A DNA stretch of 32,220 bases from Streptomyces adelaidensis (GTDB lineage Bacteria > Actinomycetota > Actinomycetes > Streptomycetales > Streptomycetaceae): contig NZ_JAEMUX010000090.1 in NCBI RefSeq assembly GCF_016598475.1, positions 1-32,220 on the forward strand, read 5' to 3'. Below the pieces are notes generated by a model, which did not search any database, had not been told where the DNA came from, and saw nothing but the letters and a program-made list of their open reading frames with translations. The translations under genes were made by a program, and so were the position numbers. Every line of letters begins with the position of its first letter. The stretch's first letter is position 1. This document shows positions 6,682-17,319 of the stretch, in pieces.

Positions 6682-8339
6682 CGGTCGCCTCCCGCGGTCT
6701 GGATCTTGCGGATCTCGATGCGGTCCTCGCCGGTGCCGAAGGTCACGACCGCTGTCGAGTTCTCCATGGCCGCCTTGACGTTGGGCAGGTCGACGGCGTC
6801 GCGCCGTACCGTCGGGGAGGCGACCACGTAGTCGAGGTCGCGCCAGCCGCGTGGCATCGTCTTGGTGACCGCCGGGTCGAGGTCGGCCTTGTAGAACCAG
6901 ATGACGCCGAGGCCGGGCTTGTAGCCCTCGTGGACGAGGTCGAGCCAGAGCGCGTCGTCGACGAGGACGCGGGTGTCGCCGGGGTCGTCGACCTCGGAGC
7001 CGAGCCACTTGGCGGCCTGCTCGTAGGGGGCGTTGGCGTCGAAGGTCATCGCGGTGTGGTTGCCGTCGTACCAGCGCGGTACGACGTAGAGGGCCGCGGC
7101 GACGGCGAGCGAGACGGCGATCGTGTACCGCGCCCAGGTCAACGGCCGTTTCTCGGTGGTGCTGCGGCGGCGGCGCAGCACGCCGTGGGTGACGCTGGCG
7201 GCGCCGCCCGCGAGGACGAGCGCGAGGAAGGGGAGGGCCTGGATGACGTACATCGCGGGGAGGTAGCCGGGGCGCAGAGCCATGCCGGCGAGGATCGCGA
7301 CGGCGAGGGCGGGTCCGGCGAGGGCTCTCGCGGTCACCGACCAGCGCCAGGTCAGCAACAGGAGCAGGGCGCCCGCGAGCCCACCCAACGGCAGCACGCG
7401 GTCGTAGTAGAGCCAGGACTGCAGGACGCCGTACGAACCGGTGCCCTCGGTGAGGATGAAGCCGGAGCCGGGGCGGCTCATCTGGTAGGCGATGCCGTCC
7501 CACAGCGAGACATGGCCGTCGCCCGGGAGCAACTCGCCCTTGAGCAGGGCGAAGAGCGGGTAGGAGAGGCCGATCAGGACGCAGGCGGTGATGGCGCCGG
7601 TGAGGGCGAATTTTCTGGTGTCCTTGTGGCTGTGGCGCCACATGGTGAGCAGCACGGCGGGCAGGACGAGAAGCATCGTCTCCTTGGTGAGCACGGCCGC
7701 GGCGGCGGCGAGGCCGGCGCCGAAGTGGTGCCAGAGGTGACGGCTCGGTGAGGCGGCGAGGCAGAACGCGAGGAGCGTCCACATCACCGCGAGGTTGTCG
7801 AGGAAGATCTCGCGCTGGAGCACCACCGAGAGCGGGGAGAGCCCGAAGAGGGCCATGCCGAGGGCGGCGGCCCAGCGGGGCAGCGAGAGGCGGCGGCCGA
7901 GGACGTAGACGAGCACGGCGCTGACCGCGCTGATCACCAGCATCACCGCTCGCATCGAGCCGACGGTCATCGACTCGGGGGCGAAGTGGGCGGGGATCCA
8001 GGTCAGCAGGGCGATCTGGATCCAGCCGAGGGGCGGGTGGTCGTACCAGTAGGTGTAGTGGGCGAGTCCGTTGCCTTCCTGGACGGCCCAGGCCTGGGCG
8101 AGGTAGGTGCCCTCGTCGTCGCTGAGCGTCGGGTAGTCGGCGATGTTCCAGCCCTGCACGATCATGATCGCCACGAGGAGGAGACCGCACAGGAGCAGGT
8201 CGGGGCGTGAGGTGCGCAGGCGCTTGGTGGGTGGCGCGGGGACGGTCGTTCGACTGATCGAACCGGCTGCGGGCGCAGCTGTCCGCTGCGCGGGGACCTT
8301 GACTTGAGTCTTGGTCGCCGCGGGAAGTGTGGAGGTCAC
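6678..8339 (-). CDS. Polytopic ArnT/PMT-like glycosyltransferase (GT39/GT83 type)
   Basis: A 553-aa membrane protein. After a cytoplasmic Pro/Ala/Thr-rich tail, the first membrane helix spans about 48-63 and is followed in the first outer loop by the acidic DDE motif (SDDEGTYLAQ, 73-82), the hallmark of GT-C enzymes that use lipid-linked sugars. Then come HPPLGW, about ten further hydrophobic segments, and a soluble C-terminal part from about residue 430. It should transfer a sugar from a polyprenyl phosphate to a glycan, lipid or protein outside the membrane; the donor is probably made by the GT2-GtrA protein encoded next. GTG start at 8339 overlaps the previous stop by 4 bp (GTGA). The acceptor cannot be told. 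Confidence 0.9.
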   Translation of the reverse strand: MTSTLPAATKTQVKVPAQRTAAPAAGSISRTTVPAPPTKRLRTSRPDLLLCGLLLVAIMIVQGWNIADYPTLSDDEGTYLAQAWAVQEGNGLAHYTYWYDHPPLGWIQIALLTWIPAHFAPESMTVGSMRAVMLVISAVSAVLVYVLGRRLSLPRWAAALGMALFGLSPLSVVLQREIFLDNLAVMWTLLAFCLAASPSRHLWHHFGAGLAAAAAVLTKETMLLVLPAVLLTMWRHSHKDTRKFALTGAITACVLIGLSYPLFALLKGELLPGDGHVSLWDGIAYQMSRPGSGFILTEGTGSYGVLQSWLYYDRVLPLGGLAGALLLLLTWRWSVTARALAGPALAVAILAGMALRPGYLPAMYVIQALPFLALVLAGGAASVTHGVLRRRRSTTEKRPLTWARYTIAVSLAVAAALYVVPRWYDGNHTAMTFDANAPYEQAAKWLGSEVDDPGDTRVLVDDALWLDLVHEGYKPGLGVIWFYKADLDPAVTKTMPRGWRDLDYVVASPTVRRDAVDLPNVKAAMENSTAVVTFGTGEDRIEIRKIQTAGGDR

Positions 8340-9598
8340 GCAGGAACGTCCTCTCGGTTCACGTTCGCGAGATGTGCGCCGACGTGACTGGTCAACTCCC
8401 AGTCGTTGCGGCCGCGTTGCTCACGCCACACTGCGCGCACGGCGGCAAAGGCGAGGAGCACCTGGTAGAAGGGGCCGCCCACGACGAGTTTGAGGTAGTG
8501 GACGAACCGCACGCGGAGGCCGTACTGCTTGCCGAAGTCATGCAGTCCGACGATCTCGAACACGAAGGTGACGAGGGCGGTGACGGCCGGCAGGAAGGTG
8601 ATGAAGGCGACGCCGACGGGCACGTCGAGGAAGAGCGCGATGGCCACGTTGAGCGGGATGATCACGCCGGAGATCGCCTGGAGGTACGGCGTCATCAGCG
8701 TGTAGCGGGCCAGCAGGCGCTGCCGGAATCCGGGCAGTTGCTTCCAGTCCTTCTTCCGGTAGACCTGGAGGAAGCCCTGGTTCCAGCGGGTGCGCTGCTT
8801 CATCAGTGACATCAGGGTGCCGGGGGTCTCCTCCCGGGTCACCATGTCGGAGTCGTACGCGACGACGACCTTCTTGCCGACGCTGGAGAGCCGTACGCCG
8901 AGGTCGCAGTCCTCGGCGAGGCAGTCGGGGTCCCAGCCGTCGGCCTCGCGCAGCACCTCGGTGCGGACGAAGACGGTGTTGCCGCCGAGCGGGATGAAGC
9001 CCTTCTGCGCGTGCAGGTGGAGCCGGGACCGGAACCAGAAGAAGTACTCCAGGCAGTTGCGCAGGCTGTACCAGCTGGAGTTGAAGTTGATGAGCTGTAC
9101 TCCGCCCTGTACGACGTCCGCGCCCGTGGTGCGGAAGGCGTGGTCGACGTGGGTCAGCAGCTCGGGGTGGACCTGGTCCTCGGCGTCGAAGACTCCGACG
9201 ACGTCGCCGCGGCAGTGCGGCAGCGCCGTGTTCATGGCCTTCGGTTTGTTCTTCTTCTCGTGGTGGTCGACGACGACGCGGACGCGCGGGTCGCGCTCCT
9301 CGGCGGCCCGGGCCACCGCGGTGGTCTCCGGGTCGTCGTGCCCGACGATCACGATGATCTCGTAGTCGTCGTGGCTGGATTCGAGCAGTCGTTGGATGGT
9401 GTGGTCCAGCACGGCCTGTTCATGGCGTGCGGGCAGCAGCAGTGAGAACGACACGTGTTCGTCGCCGTCCGGTCTGCTGAAACGGGTGGAGGCGAGTACT
9501 TCGGGCGTACGCCACGCGTGCATCTGCCACCACAAGGTGAAAGCCGCCATCCAGAACAAGGCCAGTGAGACGACGGCTATGAAGACAGACGTCAGCAA
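8336..9598 (-). CDS. Processive family-2 glycosyltransferase (cellulose/chitin/hyaluronan synthase type)
   Basis: A 420-aa membrane enzyme and the first gene of the operon. One N-terminal membrane helix (about 3-24) precedes a GT-A domain with the full set of processive-synthase motifs: LLPARHE (54-60), DAED (138-141), the LAEDCDLG acceptor-site Asp (228-235) and QRTRW (268-272, QxxRW). Several C-terminal hydrophobic segments (about 295-400) would form the export channel. It is shorter than typical bacterial cellulose synthases and lacks a PilZ domain, and is closer in size to NodC and hyaluronan synthases. The polymer is unknown; the downstream oxidase suggests one that is oxidised outside the cell, as in the CslA/GlxA pair. 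TTG start at 9598 with a GGGGGGAT ribosome site. Confidence 0.9.
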   Translation of the reverse strand: MLTSVFIAVVSLALFWMAAFTLWWQMHAWRTPEVLASTRFSRPDGDEHVSFSLLLPARHEQAVLDHTIQRLLESSHDDYEIIVIVGHDDPETTAVARAAEERDPRVRVVVDHHEKKNKPKAMNTALPHCRGDVVGVFDAEDQVHPELLTHVDHAFRTTGADVVQGGVQLINFNSSWYSLRNCLEYFFWFRSRLHLHAQKGFIPLGGNTVFVRTEVLREADGWDPDCLAEDCDLGVRLSSVGKKVVVAYDSDMVTREETPGTLMSLMKQRTRWNQGFLQVYRKKDWKQLPGFRQRLLARYTLMTPYLQAISGVIIPLNVAIALFLDVPVGVAFITFLPAVTALVTFVFEIVGLHDFGKQYGLRVRFVHYLKLVVGGPFYQVLLAFAAVRAVWREQRGRNDWELTSHVGAHLANVNREDVPA

Positions 9599-9630
9599 GT
9601 TAGATCCCCCCGGATCCCATTACCCCCTGT

Positions 9631-9672
9631 CGCGGCGGGAGTTACTCCCGCCGCGTCACTGTGAGGAGACTA
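9631..9672 (-). promoter_or_regulatory. 25-bp perfect palindrome and possible -10 box ahead of the glycan operon
   Basis: 9631-9655 is a perfect palindrome with 12-bp arms (CGCGGCGGGAGT and its complement) around one central base. Reading leftward, TAGTCT (9667-9672) is a possible -10 element, which would put the palindrome at or just after the transcription start and 33 bases ahead of the TTG start codon. It could be an operator or an mRNA hairpin. No convincing -35 box was found. The palindrome is certain; its role is inferred. Confidence 0.55.
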
Positions 9673-9712
9673 GGGGGAAACTGTGAACCCGGGGGACCCT
9701 TCCGATAAAAAG

Positions 9713-9736
9713 CGTGTTTCCGTTCGAGGAAACATG
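9713..9736. promoter_or_regulatory. Inverted repeat in the operon upstream region
   Basis: CGTGTTTCC (9713-9721) and GGAAACATG (9728-9736) pair in eight of nine positions around the loop GTTCGA, in an AT-richer stretch about 115-140 bp upstream of the processive glycosyltransferase. It could be a regulator site, or the tail of the DUF255 transcription unit's control region, which lies on the same strand upstream. Low certainty. Confidence 0.3.
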
Positions 9737-9811
9737 TAATCGGACGTGTCCGCACACCAGCCCGTATCCAGCGAGTTGTTCGACCTTGTCCCGGCCCCTG
9801 ACCGGCGAGTT

Positions 9812-11860
<2,049 letters not shown>

Positions 11861-11945
11861 GACTCCATCGTGCCTGACTGTCGTCGCCACACCGCATGAT
11901 GGCCTGTCGCTCCGACGTTCCCTCCTGCCGCGCCACCCGATCTGC

Positions 11946-13229
11946 TCAACGCCACACGGGCTCCAGTCGCGAGTAGTCCCAGGAGTGATCGCCCTTCACG
12001 CCGGGCCGGACCATGCAGTGAGTGATGGCCGATCCGATGAGCTTCCGCTTCTCCTCCAACCCCATCTGGCCGGACTCCCAGCGTCGACGCGTGGCTTCGG
12101 GTACTCCTCGCCCGTGCGGCGCAGTGAGAATCGACTGTTCGATGATCTCGTCGGCCAGCGGCCCACTGATGCTGCATCGTCCGCAGCAGCGGCAGGAGTA
12201 GACGTAGGGACTCCTCTTGCTCTTCCCTTTCTGAACGCACAGCGCGCCACGGCAAACTGTGCCATCGGGACGCCGCGCCCCGCACCGCAGAAAGCCAGAA
12301 GCAAGATGACGTGGGGCAGTCCTGCTTCCTGCGACTCTCGGAGCACCGCTTCCCCGGTGCAGGTACAGACTGCCTGGCGAAAACGTCGCGCACACCGCCT
12401 GCCATTGGCCCGGCGTCACGATGGGTTCCCACTGCCCCAGTACCGGCCGCCGTGTCTCCGGGACCAGCAGCAGTTGCCCCTTGTTGGCGCGGTAACCGCA
12501 CACCCTGGGCGTAGTGAGGATTTGTGTGACGGTCTGGCCATTGGGTCTACCGCCACGTGTTCCTGTGACCCCGAGGTCACACCACTCTCGCGCAATGGCC
12601 CGGACCGCCGTCCCTCCGATTCGGTCACTGATCGCCTGCCGGACGAGGTGCGCCTCGTCCGGGTGCAGCGTGATCCTGTCCTCTCGCCAGCCGAAGGGGC
12701 GCGGCCCGCTGTGTGGCACACCCTCGACGGCGCGAGCCCAGTGCCAGTTCAACAGACGTCGGCTTCTGACTCGCGTCTCCGTGACCGACGCGTCCAGGGA
12801 CCGCACGGCTTGCAGCAGCCCCTCCTGTGAGTACGGATCTCGGACTCCCTGAGGATCGACGTAAACGCGTCCCGGTCGGCTGGTCAGCGCGGCAAAGAAG
12901 CGGGCCAGATCTTCCGCGCGGCGATACAGCCGGTCGTCGGCGACGCACACCACCCCTTCGATCGGCTGCCCCGTGTCGGTTCGTCCGCGCGTCAGGTCCG
13001 CGATCAATCCGTCGAATCCAGGCCTCACCACTCCCGCCCTGGACGCGCTGCGGCCGTTGTCGCTGTAAGTCGCGATGATCTTGCAGCCATGTTCATGAGC
13101 TGTTCGTTCGTTGACTCGCAGCTGATGACGGACTCCATGTCCGTCGCGTTGACGGACGTCCTCTGACGTACGCGCATAGGAGACGACCGGGATCAGTCCG
13201 GTCGGCTCATGTACGGCAAAGCCGTTCAC
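11946..13229 (-). CDS. Large serine recombinase (site-specific integrase)
   Basis: A 427-aa recombinase from the GTG at 13229 (454 aa if the ATG at 13310 is used). The resolvase domain has the nucleophile motif VVSYARTSED near its start, then YSDNGRSASR and the ADDRLYRR arginine motif. The Recombinase domain follows (GPRPFGWRED, AIAREWCDLGVTGTRGG), then a zinc-ribbon-like segment with four or more Cys (FLRCGARR, TVCRGALC, SCRCCGRCS) and the usual C-terminal LEPVWR end, so it looks full length. I prefer GTG 13229 because AAAAGGG lies upstream and similarity begins just after it. Base composition and codon use are less GC-biased than in both neighbours, a sign of transfer. No other phage or conjugation genes adjoin it, so it may be the relic of an element. 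Confidence 0.9.
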   Translation of the reverse strand: MNGFAVHEPTGLIPVVSYARTSEDVRQRDGHGVRHQLRVNERTAHEHGCKIIATYSDNGRSASRAGVVRPGFDGLIADLTRGRTDTGQPIEGVVCVADDRLYRRAEDLARFFAALTSRPGRVYVDPQGVRDPYSQEGLLQAVRSLDASVTETRVRSRRLLNWHWARAVEGVPHSGPRPFGWREDRITLHPDEAHLVRQAISDRIGGTAVRAIAREWCDLGVTGTRGGRPNGQTVTQILTTPRVCGYRANKGQLLLVPETRRPVLGQWEPIVTPGQWQAVCATFSPGSLYLHRGSGAPRVAGSRTAPRHLASGFLRCGARRPDGTVCRGALCVQKGKSKRSPYVYSCRCCGRCSISGPLADEIIEQSILTAPHGRGVPEATRRRWESGQMGLEEKRKLIGSAITHCMVRPGVKGDHSWDYSRLEPVWR

Positions 13230-13544
13230 AGCACACCCTTTTCGGAAATCAGCTCGACACTCAAAGAAACGAGCGATAGCTCCGGAGGTCACTGAACCGG
13301 ATCGGCTCATGGACCCATCGCGGAAGTTCGGCTGACCCGCCAGGCAGGTGGTGATCGCCGTACCTCCGATGCACGGTCACGCGGTGATCCCGTGAAGGCC
13401 GCGTGCCAGAGGTGCCCCACGCAGCCTCACGAACGCCCGTGCGCCCGCGCATGCGCCCCCGCCCTGATCCACGCCCTCTCGCCTATGCGCCCCAATCGCT
13501 CCACACTGGCCAGGGCAAGCCGTTTCGGCGAAGGGGGACGTGTG
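13230..13544. other. Intergenic region between recombinase and NB-ARC gene
   Basis: 315 bp holding divergent 5' regions. The recombinase frame remains open leftward from an alternative ATG at 13310, but those 27 codons are not family-like. The NB-ARC frame is likewise open from 13392, but its good ribosome site is at 13531-13538. I see no tRNA, no repeat of the DUF255 5' sequence that would mark an att site, and no clear promoter hexamers. Confidence 0.4.
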
Positions 13545-16500
13545 ATGCGGGACAGCCACCGGGGGGAGGCCGAAGGGCTGTTGGTCCGGGCGGTCGAGGA
13601 GGAGGTCCGCAGGTCGGGCGGCCGTACCGACGGGGTCGTGCTGCTGGGCCGCGCCCGTGCCGCGCTGGACACGATGGCGCGCAACGCGGCCGAGGAGTAC
13701 GAGGCGTACACCCGCGCACTGGACGAGTCGGAGGTCGGCCGCCTCACCTTCGGCCAGCGCTACGCCAAGGAGGGCTCCGGAACTCCCCTGCTGGTCGCGG
13801 CCGTTGCCGCCGGCACGGCGGTCGTGGCCGACCTCTCCTTCGGCGTCGACGCCGGCACCGCCGTCAGCACCGGTCTGATCGTCGGCATCACGAGCGCCGT
13901 GGCCACGGTCCTGAAGGTCACCGCCTCCCATGTGCCCGCGGCCCACCACCGCGCGGGCGCCCTGGGCCAGCCCGGCGGCCACGAGCAGCTGCGGCTGCAG
14001 TGGCTGACGGCGCTGGAGGTGCGCGGGATACGGCCGTTCCTGGACCAGCAGCGCGTACTCGCCGCGTCCACGCCGAAGAAGAAGGTGCCCCAGCTGCGCG
14101 GTGCCGACAAGAGCGCGGCGGCGCGGCGGCGCAACGTGCTGGAGCAGTCGTTCGCCCAACTCCCGGAGGCCGACGACCGGTTCGCCGGCCGGCGCACGGA
14201 GATGGGGAGGATCCGCCAGTGGGTGCAGGCGGCCCGCGCCGAGACCGAGACCCGGCCGACGGTCGTCGTGCTGCACGGCGCGCCCGGCTCCGGCCGTACC
14301 GCCCTCGCCGTCCGCGCGACCCACGAGCTGCGGGACTACTTCCGCGGCGCCTGCGTGGTCGATCTGCGCGCCGACAGCCCGGAGGAGACCCCGCTCTCCA
14401 CCCGGGACGCCCTGATGCATCTGCTGAATCGTCTCGGCGCCCCCCGCGACCAGCTCCTCTTCCGCGAGCGCACCTCCCAGGACCAGCAGGTCAAACGGCT
14501 CAGCGAGCTGTACCACCAGCATCTGACGGCCCTGCCCGTGACGATCGTCCTGGACGACGCGTCCGACCCCGAGCAGGTCCGCGTCCTCGTCCCCGAACGC
14601 TCCGACAGCCTCGTCCTGGTCACCGCCCGCTCCCCGCTCGCCCTGCCCGCCGACCTCCCCGCCTGGGTCCACCACCTCCCCGTCGACGCGCTCGACGGCG
14701 ACGGTACGCACGAACTGCTGAGCACGGCGGCGCAGGACGGTTCGGTGCTGACGGCGGGGGCGCCCGCGGGCCGGACCTCTGCCGGGGCATCGGCGAGCGC
14801 GTCCGTCGGCATGACCGGCACGAATGGCGCGCCCGGTGCCTCGGCCGGTGCCTCGTACGACGCCGAATCCGTCGGCCGGATCGGACAGTTGTGCGGCGGC
14901 CTCCCTCTCGCCCTGCGCATCGCCGGCTCCTCCCTGGGCCCGCGTACGCCCGACCGACTGGCCACGGACCTGGGCGCCTACGGCCCCGTCGAGCCTGTCG
15001 AGCGGGCCCTGTGGCTGCGCTACACCGACCAGTCGGAGCCGTCGCGCCGCCTGCTGCGCCGGCTGGCGCTGGCGGGCCGGGCCTCGCTGGGCGCGGCGGC
15101 GGCCGCCTCGCTGATGGCCACGGACGAGACAGAGGCGACCCGCCACCTGACGGCACTGGCCCGCGCGGGCCTGATCGACCATGTGCACGGCAACCGTTAC
15201 CGCCTGCACGACCTGGTGCGTGCCTTCGCCCACGCCCGCCTCCTCGACGAGGAGGAGCCGAGCGAGCGCACGGCCGCGCAGGAACGCCTGATCGTCACAT
15301 ACGCGGACCTCGCCGACTCCGTGCTCCGCCTGGTCGACGGCAACATGTCGACCCGCTCGGACCGTTTCGGCCAGCACGGTTTCGTGTCCCTGGACGAGGC
15401 CCTGCGCTGGCTGGACGACGAGACGAGCTTCATCACCTCCACGCTCCGGCACGCGGAGGGCGTGAACCAGTCGGCGGTCCTCAGCCTCCTCGGCGCCCTG
15501 TGCGACTACTGCCTGCTGCGCGGCGACCTCTACCGCCTCGGTGAGCTGAGCGAGCTGGCCCAGTCGGTGGACCAGGGCCTGCTGACCCGCTCGGTCCAGT
15601 GGCGTACGGGTATCGCGGCCCGCCAGCTGGGCGAGCTGGACAAGGCCCGCACGACCCTCGCCTCCGTGGTCGACCTCTACATGGAGACGAACCACGACGC
15701 GGGCGCCGCCCGTGCCCTGTGCTCCCTGGGCATCACCCTGCACCACCAGGGCAACCTGACGGAGGCGGCGGCGAAGCTCCTGGAGGCCCTGCAACTCCAG
15801 TCGGTCCCGCAACTGGCGGCCGACCGCGCCTGGACCATGCACGCCCTCGCCGCCGTGGAGCGCGACCGCTCCCACCTCGCCGACTCCCTGGACCTGCTCA
15901 CCCGGGCCCTGGTCATCCACCGCCAGCAGGAGTCCCTGCACGGCGAGGGCTGGGCGTACTTCCAGCTCGGCCAGCTACTGCTGCGGATGGGCGACGTGCC
16001 GCGCGCGCAGGCCGAGCTGCGCACCTCGCTGGACCTCTTCGACCGCACCAGGGACGCCCGCGGCCAGGCCTGGGCCATGACCCAGCTCGCCCGCGCCCGC
16101 CTCGTCGCCGGTGACCCCTCCGCCGCCGTCGACGGCCTCCGTCAGGCCTTCTCCCGCCACCGCGACAACGAGGACGCCCGGGGCGAGGCCTGGACCGGCT
16201 ACTACCTCGGCCAGGCCCTGGAGGAGACGGGCAACCTCGACCAGGCGGTCCGCGAGCTGGAACGCTCCCGCACGATGTTCTCCCGGATGCGCGATGTCTA
16301 CGGCCTCGCCTGCGCCCGCCACCACTCGGCCCGCGTCACCCGGGACCAACGGGCGGTCCAGACGGGCTCGTTGCGCAACTCCGGCTTCGCCCGCCAGCTC
16401 CTGGTCGACGCCCGGGCCGACTTCCAGCGCATCGGCGTCGCCCACGGCGAGGCCTGGACCTGCCTGGAACTGGCCGTCGTGGACGCCGGCAACACCCGCA

Positions 16501-16847
16501 CCCCCCAGGCCCTCGCCCTCTGCGACGAGGCGGCCCGCCTCTTCACGTCGTACGGCGACCGCCGCGGCGAGGACTGGGCCCGCTTCCTCCGCTGCACCCT
16601 CCTGCCCTACGCCGCCCCCGGCGGCGTAGAGATCGGCACAGCCGTCGCCCAGGAGGAACTGGCCCTGCTCGCCCGCACCCCGCACCCCCTGCGTGACGAG
16701 AAACTCGCCGAGTACGTCGAGGCGTACCAGCTGCTGCTGGAGCGCGGCGTGAACCTGGAGGGCGGCTGGCGCGCCTGGACCATGGGGATGGTGCCGAACC
16801 GGCATGCGCGGGAGCTGATGGGTGTGTCGGTGACCAGGGGCCAGTGA
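13545..16847 (+). CDS. NB-ARC (STAND) ATPase with TPR repeats and N-terminal membrane segments
   Basis: An 1100-aa protein. Residues about 1-75 are helical; 80-96 and 104-124 are hydrophobic and probably form a membrane hairpin. The NB-ARC domain starts with DRFAGRRTEM; the P-loop reads GAPGSGRT (245-252), with Arg where Lys is normal; Walker B is TIVLDDAS (333-340); CGGLPLALRIAG (450-461) is the GLPL motif. A Gly/Ala/Ser-rich insert (about 403-438) lies before it. A winged-helix-like part (LLRRLALAGR onward) and about eight TPRs (from about 690 to 1010) follow. STAND proteins act as signal-sensing switches, and in Streptomyces many are regulators; here there is no DNA-binding SARP domain. 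ATG 13545 follows AAGGGGGA by six bases; GTG 13542 is an alternative. Partner and signal unknown. Confidence 0.88.
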   Translation: MRDSHRGEAEGLLVRAVEEEVRRSGGRTDGVVLLGRARAALDTMARNAAEEYEAYTRALDESEVGRLTFGQRYAKEGSGTPLLVAAVAAGTAVVADLSFGVDAGTAVSTGLIVGITSAVATVLKVTASHVPAAHHRAGALGQPGGHEQLRLQWLTALEVRGIRPFLDQQRVLAASTPKKKVPQLRGADKSAAARRRNVLEQSFAQLPEADDRFAGRRTEMGRIRQWVQAARAETETRPTVVVLHGAPGSGRTALAVRATHELRDYFRGACVVDLRADSPEETPLSTRDALMHLLNRLGAPRDQLLFRERTSQDQQVKRLSELYHQHLTALPVTIVLDDASDPEQVRVLVPERSDSLVLVTARSPLALPADLPAWVHHLPVDALDGDGTHELLSTAAQDGSVLTAGAPAGRTSAGASASASVGMTGTNGAPGASAGASYDAESVGRIGQLCGGLPLALRIAGSSLGPRTPDRLATDLGAYGPVEPVERALWLRYTDQSEPSRRLLRRLALAGRASLGAAAAASLMATDETEATRHLTALARAGLIDHVHGNRYRLHDLVRAFAHARLLDEEEPSERTAAQERLIVTYADLADSVLRLVDGNMSTRSDRFGQHGFVSLDEALRWLDDETSFITSTLRHAEGVNQSAVLSLLGALCDYCLLRGDLYRLGELSELAQSVDQGLLTRSVQWRTGIAARQLGELDKARTTLASVVDLYMETNHDAGAARALCSLGITLHHQGNLTEAAAKLLEALQLQSVPQLAADRAWTMHALAAVERDRSHLADSLDLLTRALVIHRQQESLHGEGWAYFQLGQLLLRMGDVPRAQAELRTSLDLFDRTRDARGQAWAMTQLARARLVAGDPSAAVDGLRQAFSRHRDNEDARGEAWTGYYLGQALEETGNLDQAVRELERSRTMFSRMRDVYGLACARHHSARVTRDQRAVQTGSLRNSGFARQLLVDARADFQRIGVAHGEAWTCLELAVVDAGNTRTPQALALCDEAARLFTSYGDRRGEDWARFLRCTLLPYAAPGGVEIGTAVAQEELALLARTPHPLRDEKLAEYVEAYQLLLERGVNLEGGWRAWTMGMVPNRHARELMGVSVTRGQ

Positions 16848-16910
16848 CCGGGGCCGGTGAGGGGCCAGGACCGGTGAGGAGGCCCGGGCCGGTGAGGCCA
16901 GGTGTGCGGC

Positions 16911-16957
16911 ACGGCATGACTCCGTGACACCCACGTGGGGTCACGAAATCATGCCGT
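16911..16957. terminator. Long bidirectional hairpin terminator
   Basis: Perfect outer arms ACGGCATGA (16911-16919) and TCATGCCGT (16949-16957), a three-base internal loop, then CGTGAC (16923-16928) against GTCACG (16940-16945) and an inner CCCACG/TGGG stem. It lies between the convergent NB-ARC gene (stop 16847) and the small membrane protein gene (stop 17056). The flanks carry CCGGTGAGG and GGACCGGC direct repeats. Confidence 0.85.
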
Positions 16958-17055
16958 CGGACCGGCGGACCGGTCGGACCGGCGGACCGCTGGCCCGTCG
17001 CGGCCGACTCGACCCGAACGGCCGCGAGGAGCTGCTCGACCCTGCTCAGCCCGGT

Positions 17056-17307
17056 TCAGCCCTTGGCGGGCGACGCCTCACTGCCGGTCGAGGACCTCTC
17101 GGCCCCCTCGCCGGGGGCGTCCGGCGTCTCCGTGAAGTCGACCTTGCCCATGTGCTTGGTCATGGACTTCATCAGACCCCAGACGGCCAGGGCCATCACC
17201 GCGAAGACGATGAAGCCGAGGACGCCAGGGGTGACCTTGTTCTTGTCCAGTTCCTCGGCGAGGGTGACGAGGTTGGTGACTGCCAGGCTTGCGCTCATGC
17301 CTGACAT
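17056..17307 (-). CDS. Small conserved membrane protein (83 aa) downstream of mca
   Basis: One membrane helix (about residues 30-47, VLGFIVFAVMALAVWGLM) follows a short outer or cytoplasmic part (AEELDKNKVTPG) and precedes a conserved basic stretch KSMTKHMGKVDF and a Ser/Gly/Glu-rich tail. This is a familiar small protein found beside mca in streptomycetes, of unknown function. The ATG at 17307 is preceded closely by GGGGGA; the second ATG at 17298 gives better spacing and may be the true start. The mca stop is only 12 bp upstream, so the two are probably co-transcribed. Confidence 0.8.
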   Translation of the reverse strand: MSGMSASLAVTNLVTLAEELDKNKVTPGVLGFIVFAVMALAVWGLMKSMTKHMGKVDFTETPDAPGEGAERSSTGSEASPAKG

Positions 17308-17319
17308 TGTCCCCCAGGG

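Noticed and set aside
13230..13391. Search for a second copy of the DUF255 5' sequence as an att site
   Set aside because: No convincing repeat of the 11680-11780 sequence is visible on the other side of the recombinase.
13392..13544. Upstream extension of the NB-ARC protein by 51 codons
   Set aside because: The extension lacks a ribosome site and is rich in Cys, Pro and Arg, while ATG 13545 has AAGGGGGA at good spacing.
13377..15941. An 854-codon open frame on the - strand opposite the NB-ARC gene
   Set aside because: It is antisense to clear NB-ARC motifs, has low-complexity Gln/Arg/Gly composition and no recognisable domain.
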